A stretch of 64,000 nucleotides of DNA, taken from Cyanobacteria bacterium M_surface_10_m2_119. GTDB taxonomy: Bacteria; Cyanobacteriota; Cyanobacteriia; PCC-6307; Cyanobiaceae. Below, piece after piece: positions 60,427-64,000 of the stretch (its first letter is position 1; the number at the start of each line of letters is the position of its first letter). The stretch spans positions 45,978-109,977 of the forward strand of contig VGPU01000003.1 in the NCBI GenBank assembly GCA_016882525.1. The letters are read 5' to 3'. Below the pieces are notes generated by a model. The model saw nothing but the letters and a program-made list of their open reading frames with translations, was not told where the DNA came from and ran no database searches. A program made the translations under genes and the position numbers.

Positions 60427-62591
60427 CCGCCACCTCGTCCCGGAAGTCCAGCTCCAACCAGGCCAGTTCCACCCGGGCGATGTTGCTGCGCGACCTCACC
60501 CTCAGCCCGGAAGCGCCGATGGCCTTCTGCCTGCGGCTCCTGCTGCAGCAGATGCTCTGGACCGGGCGCCCCGATGAGCTGTTCGAGCTGCTCGGCTCCG
60601 ACCCCCGCCAGATGGATCTGGTGGATGCCCGCAACCTGCTGCTGCGGCTGGGATACGGCAGCAGCATGGAGGTGCTGGAGAGCTGGAGCCAGCTCAACCC
60701 CCAGCTCCTGCCGGCCCTCTATGTGGCGCCGGACAACGTGCCCTTCGTGCTCTCGCGCACCGCCCGCGGCGAGCTGGTGGCCGGCAATGTGAACGGCCGC
60801 TGCGAGCTCACGGAGCTGCCCACGGGCGGCCGCCTGGTGCTGATCCAGGAGCGGGGCAGCACCGAGCGGGTCACCCTGCTGCAGCAGGTGCTCTACCGCT
60901 TCACCAACCGCATCTCCCTGCTCTATGGCCTGAGCTTCGCCCTGGCCCTGCTGGCGCTCACGCTGCCCTTCTACATCCGGGCGATCTACAACATCGCCAT
61001 CCCCAGCAACAGCGTGATCTCCACCTTCTGGATCTTCCTGGGGGTGGTGCTGCTGTTTGTGCTGGATTGGATCCTGCGCCAGTGGCGGGCCTCCCAGCTG
61101 GCCCAGCTCTCCGGACGCCTCGATGCCCTGGTGGGCGTGAGCGTGGTGCAGAAGCTCTTCGGCCTGGATTACCGCCAGATCGAGACCCTGGGCCGGGCGG
61201 GCCTGAACAACCGCCTGCGCAACGTCGACAGCCTGATCGGTTACCTGCAGGGGCCACTGGCGCTGGCCTGCCTGGATTTCCCCTTCGTGCTGATCTACCT
61301 GGGGGCGATCGCCTGGATCAGCGGCTGGCTGGTGCTGGTGCCGATCGTGCTGATGGTGGTGAGCGGCCTGCTGGTGTGGCTGCTCTCGCGCTACTACACC
61401 GGTGCCGCCGAGCTCAACCTGGCCACCGGCATCGGCATCGGTCAGGCCCAGCAGGAGATGGTGAGCCGCTTCCTGGAAGTGAAGCTCGCCAACGTGGAGT
61501 GGGTGTGGCTGCAGCGGCTGCGGGGCCTCTCGGCCCAGAGCACCAGCAGCTCGCGGGTGCTGAGCCAGCAGGTGGGCCGCCTGCAGGTGATCACCAGCAC
61601 CACGGCCCAGCTGGGCGGCGTGCTCACCCTGGCGGTGGGCGTGTGGCTGGCCTACACCAGCAACCAGGGGGCGGCGGCGATGGGCAACCTGATCGCCGCC
61701 ATGTTCTTCGTGTGGCGCGTGTTCACGCCCTTCCAGCAGCTGATGAACGCGCTGCTGCGGTACAACACGATGAAGAACCAGTACGTGCAGCTCGATCAGT
61801 TCCTGAAGCTGCGCAGCGCCAACCGGGCCACCAGCACCCTGGCCGGTGCTGCGCCGCGCATGCGGGGCTCGGTGCTGCTCGATTTGGCGGCCTGCCGCCT
61901 GGGCAGCGAGGCGGCCCTGGCCCTCACCCGGGCGTCGCTTTCGGTGTCGCCCGGCGAGATCCTGGCGGTCACGGGTAACCCCGGCTGCGGCAAGAGCACG
62001 GTGCTGCGCCTGATCGACCAGCTGTACCCGATGGCCAGCGGCACCCTGCTGTTCGACGGCAAGGACTACCGCCAGTTCAGCGTGGAGGCGATCCAGCGCA
62101 ACATCGCTTACCTGATGCCGGATACGGCCCTGCTGCCGGGCACGGTGTGGTCGAACCACACGGCGATGAACCCCGATGCCACGGTGGCCGGGGTGCGGCG
62201 GGTGTGCGCCGATCTGGGGCTGCTGGGCTTCTTCGAGAGCCTGCCCGAGGGGCTCGACACGCCCCTGAGCGACGACATCGTGTATCAGCTGCCCAGCGGC
62301 GTGCGCCAGCTGATGGCCCTGGCCCAGGCCCTGATCAAGGACACGCCGATCCTGCTGATCGACGACATCAGCCAGGGCCTGGCGCCCGACCAGTTCCAGC
62401 GGGTGCTGGAGGCGCTGCCGGCCCTGCGGCGCTGCAGCTTCAGCGGCCAGGAGCGCAGCGTGATCCTCGCCACCGACAACAAGCAGCTGCTGGAGGTGGC
62501 CGATCGTCTCTGCATCCTCGACAAGGGGGTGACCTCCTTCCAGGGCACCGCTGAGGAGCTGCGTGCCCGCATGCAGCAGGGCGCCGCCTGA
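60423..62591 (+). CDS. Type I secretion ABC transporter (LapB/PrtD-like) with C39-like N-terminal domain
   Basis: 722 residues. N-terminal ~160 residues (LLLQQMLWTGRPDELFELLG, LLPALYVAPDNVPFVLSRT) look like a C39-like domain lacking a catalytic Cys, as in LapB-type exporters of giant adhesins. Six helices follow, then an ATPase with intact Walker A GNPGCGKST (~residue 521). The signature is LPSGVRQLM rather than LSGGQRQ, and Walker B is LLIDDISQGL, with Asp replacing the catalytic Glu. It would bind ATP but hydrolyse it slowly. The pairing with a Walker-A-less partner suggests an asymmetric heterodimer. Confidence 0.9.
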   Translation: MTATSSRKSSSNQASSTRAMLLRDLTLSPEAPMAFCLRLLLQQMLWTGRPDELFELLGSDPRQMDLVDARNLLLRLGYGSSMEVLESWSQLNPQLLPALYVAPDNVPFVLSRTARGELVAGNVNGRCELTELPTGGRLVLIQERGSTERVTLLQQVLYRFTNRISLLYGLSFALALLALTLPFYIRAIYNIAIPSNSVISTFWIFLGVVLLFVLDWILRQWRASQLAQLSGRLDALVGVSVVQKLFGLDYRQIETLGRAGLNNRLRNVDSLIGYLQGPLALACLDFPFVLIYLGAIAWISGWLVLVPIVLMVVSGLLVWLLSRYYTGAAELNLATGIGIGQAQQEMVSRFLEVKLANVEWVWLQRLRGLSAQSTSSSRVLSQQVGRLQVITSTTAQLGGVLTLAVGVWLAYTSNQGAAAMGNLIAAMFFVWRVFTPFQQLMNALLRYNTMKNQYVQLDQFLKLRSANRATSTLAGAAPRMRGSVLLDLAACRLGSEAALALTRASLSVSPGEILAVTGNPGCGKSTVLRLIDQLYPMASGTLLFDGKDYRQFSVEAIQRNIAYLMPDTALLPGTVWSNHTAMNPDATVAGVRRVCADLGLLGFFESLPEGLDTPLSDDIVYQLPSGVRQLMALAQALIKDTPILLIDDISQGLAPDQFQRVLEALPALRRCSFSGQERSVILATDNKQLLEVADRLCILDKGVTSFQGTAEELRARMQQGAA

Positions 62592-62668
62592 TCCCCCGCT
62601 GATCGTTTTTCCATCGGTTTGTTCGTTCCCGTTTCCCCGCTTCGCCTTTCCACCTCGCCTCACCTGCC

Positions 62669-64000
62669 ATGACCTCCACTCCGGCCAATTCCCCCAAGGG
62701 CGGCCCGATCCCTCCGGAAGACTCCCTGGCCCTGCCGCCGGTGGGCGGGGCCTCCGGCCTGCTGGCGCGGCTGCCGGGGCTCGACAGCCCCGATGCCCTC
62801 ACCCTGGTGGGTCGCAACCGCCTCAGCCAGGCGCTGGAGCTGGAGGAGAAGCCCGACAACCGCTACCTGCGCCTGAGCCTCTACGTGCTGGGCGGGGCGG
62901 CGCTGATCTTCTTCCCCTGGGCGGCGCTGACGCCGATCACCCAGGTGGTGAATGCCTCCGGCGAGGTGATCCCCCAGGGGGAGGTGAATGTGGTGCAGCA
63001 CCTGGAGGGGGGCATCGTCGCCCGGGTGGATGTGGCCGACGGCGATGAGGTGCGCCAGGGCCAGGTGATGCTCGAGCTGCGCCCCAACCTTGTGGAGAGT
63101 GAGTACCTGGCCACCCAGCAGCAGCTGAAAAACCTGTTGGTGCAGCAAAAGCAGCTGCAGGCGGCGATTCGGGGCGAGCGGTTGCTGCCGGGTGAGCCGG
63201 GCAAGGTGAGGGACGCCCAGCGGGAGCTGCTCAACAGCCGCATCGACAACCGCGCTGACCAGATCGAGCGGGTGCAGGCCCAGATCGCCCAGAAGCGGGC
63301 GGAGATCAATGGCCTGAACGACCAGATTGCCAAGTTCCAGCGAGAGCGGGCGCTCTACGCCGAGCAGCGGCGCATGTATGCCGACCTGGTGGCCACCGGC
63401 GCCGCCTCCCGCCTCAACCTGCTCAATGCCGACCAGCAGGTGGCCGCGTCGAACACCAAGTTGGCTGAGCTGCAGGGGGCCCGCAACGAGGCCAACAAGC
63501 TGCTGAGCGAGGCCTTGGCCAACCTGCGCAGCCTGCAGTCGGGCATCCTGCTGGAGCAGAACTCCGAGATCGCCAAGCTGGTGAACGAGGAGGCCGTGGT
63601 GGCCGAGAACATCAAGAAGGTGCGCAACCAGCTGGAGCGCACCAAGATCATGGCGCCGGTGGATGGCATGGTGAGCGACCTGCGCTTCCGTGCCCCGGGT
63701 GCCGTGGTGGGCCCCGGTGCGGTGGTGATGTCGGTGGTGCCGAGCGGCACCGAGCGGATGGCCGAGGTGCGCGTGCGCTCGGCCGACATCGGCTTCGTGA
63801 AAACGGGCCAGGCCGTGGAGGTGAAGCTCCAGCCCTTCGATTCCACGATCTACGGCTCGGTGCCCGGCCGGGTGGTGAGCATCGCCGCCTCCACCGTGCA
63901 GGACCCGGACGACCGGCAGTACTACTACAAGGCGCGGGTGCAGCTGGATCGCCAGTTCGTGGACGTGGCCAACCGCAAGTACCCGATCCAGGTGGGCATG
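62669..64000 (+). CDS. HlyD/LapC-type periplasmic adaptor of type I secretion (partial, right edge)
   Basis: At least 444 residues, cut by the window end. A Pro-rich cytoplasmic N-terminus precedes one membrane helix (YVLGGAALIFFPWAALTPI, ~72-90). A lipoyl-like half (VVQHLEGGIVARVDVADGDEVRQGQVMLEL), a long coiled coil (~residues 140-320) and the second half with KIMAPVDGMVSDLRFRAPGAVVGPGAVVMSVVPSG follow. It bridges the ABC transporter to an outer-membrane TolC-like channel. It lies 77 bases after the ABC gene in the same operon. Confidence 0.92.
   Translation, partial: MTSTPANSPKGGPIPPEDSLALPPVGGASGLLARLPGLDSPDALTLVGRNRLSQALELEEKPDNRYLRLSLYVLGGAALIFFPWAALTPITQVVNASGEVIPQGEVNVVQHLEGGIVARVDVADGDEVRQGQVMLELRPNLVESEYLATQQQLKNLLVQQKQLQAAIRGERLLPGEPGKVRDAQRELLNSRIDNRADQIERVQAQIAQKRAEINGLNDQIAKFQRERALYAEQRRMYADLVATGAASRLNLLNADQQVAASNTKLAELQGARNEANKLLSEALANLRSLQSGILLEQNSEIAKLVNEEAVVAENIKKVRNQLERTKIMAPVDGMVSDLRFRAPGAVVGPGAVVMSVVPSGTERMAEVRVRSADIGFVKTGQAVEVKLQPFDSTIYGSVPGRVVSIAASTVQDPDDRQYYYKARVQLDRQFVDVANRKYPIQVGM

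Noticed and set aside
60273-62663. 796-residue minus-strand ORF
   Set aside because: Antisense to the LapB-like ABC gene; Gln/His-rich shadow.

Overview
The window is very GC-rich chromosomal DNA from a cyanobacterium, most likely a picocyanobacterium of the Cyanobium / Synechococcus alpha-cyanobacterial group. The reasons are photosynthesis and chlorophyll genes (psbY, ycf54, a CGLD27 homologue), the carotenoid isomerase crtH, a cyAbrB regulator, type III glutamine synthetase glnN, plant-type ferredoxin, and several cyanobacterial families of unknown function (DUF3318, DUF3386, DUF2811, DUF6447, DUF6761) packed in short operons. Genes sit tightly, often with ATGA, GTGA or TGATG overlaps, and nearly all ORF-track entries opposite or out of frame with them are shadows caused by the high GC.

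Layout. 0-5.7 kb: recB (cut by the left edge), recC and a metallophosphatase. 5.8-9.6 kb: small housekeeping genes (ycf54-pdxJ, an acyltransferase, bolA-grxD). 9.7-13.9 kb: an atypical OmpR-type response regulator and a CHASE4-GGDEF-EAL protein. 13.9-17.9 kb: crtH, trmFO, psbY and a gamma-carbonic-anhydrase-like protein. A tRNA-Lys at 17.9 kb is followed by a possible accessory pair, a VRR-NUC nuclease and a J-domain protein. 19.2-22.5 kb: a K+/H+ antiporter and a SulP anion transporter. 22.6-27.5 kb is a region of broken genes: a lipase-like hydrolase translationally coupled to a CrtQ-like glycosyltransferase and a CrtO-like acyltransferase, each frameshifted, facing a twice-frameshifted GH3 glycosidase coupled to an AraC-like protein. 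27.7-36.7 kb: an orphan terminator, a fatty acid desaturase, cyAbrB, glnN, glgP, an M23 peptidase whose ORF runs antisense over ferredoxin, a phosphoribosyltransferase and another frameshifted gene. 36.8-42.7 kb: stress and transport genes (UspA, antiporter with Usp domains), a ParB-like protein, a His/Cys-rich CbiX chelatase and DUF2811. 42.8-50.7 kb: GMC oxidoreductase, initiator tRNA, asparaginase, CGLD27, rsfS, DUF3318 and carB. 50.7-57.8 kb: a nucleotidyltransferase/HEPN pair, DUF3386, an alanine symporter, an ABC exporter, an S4 protein, tpiA and folP.

The right end (57.8-64 kb) carries the most interesting locus. A protein with a C-terminal MshEN-like c-di-GMP-binding signature is divergent from a type I secretion operon: an ABC subunit whose nucleotide site has lost its Walker A, a second ABC subunit with an intact Walker A but no catalytic Glu, and an HlyD/LapC-type adaptor that runs off the edge. 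With the GGDEF-EAL protein earlier in the window, this suggests c-di-GMP-controlled export of a large surface protein. That link is inference. The cluster of homopolymer-associated frameshifts at 23.4-25.9 kb is the other feature that deserves checking, as phase variation, real decay or sequence error.
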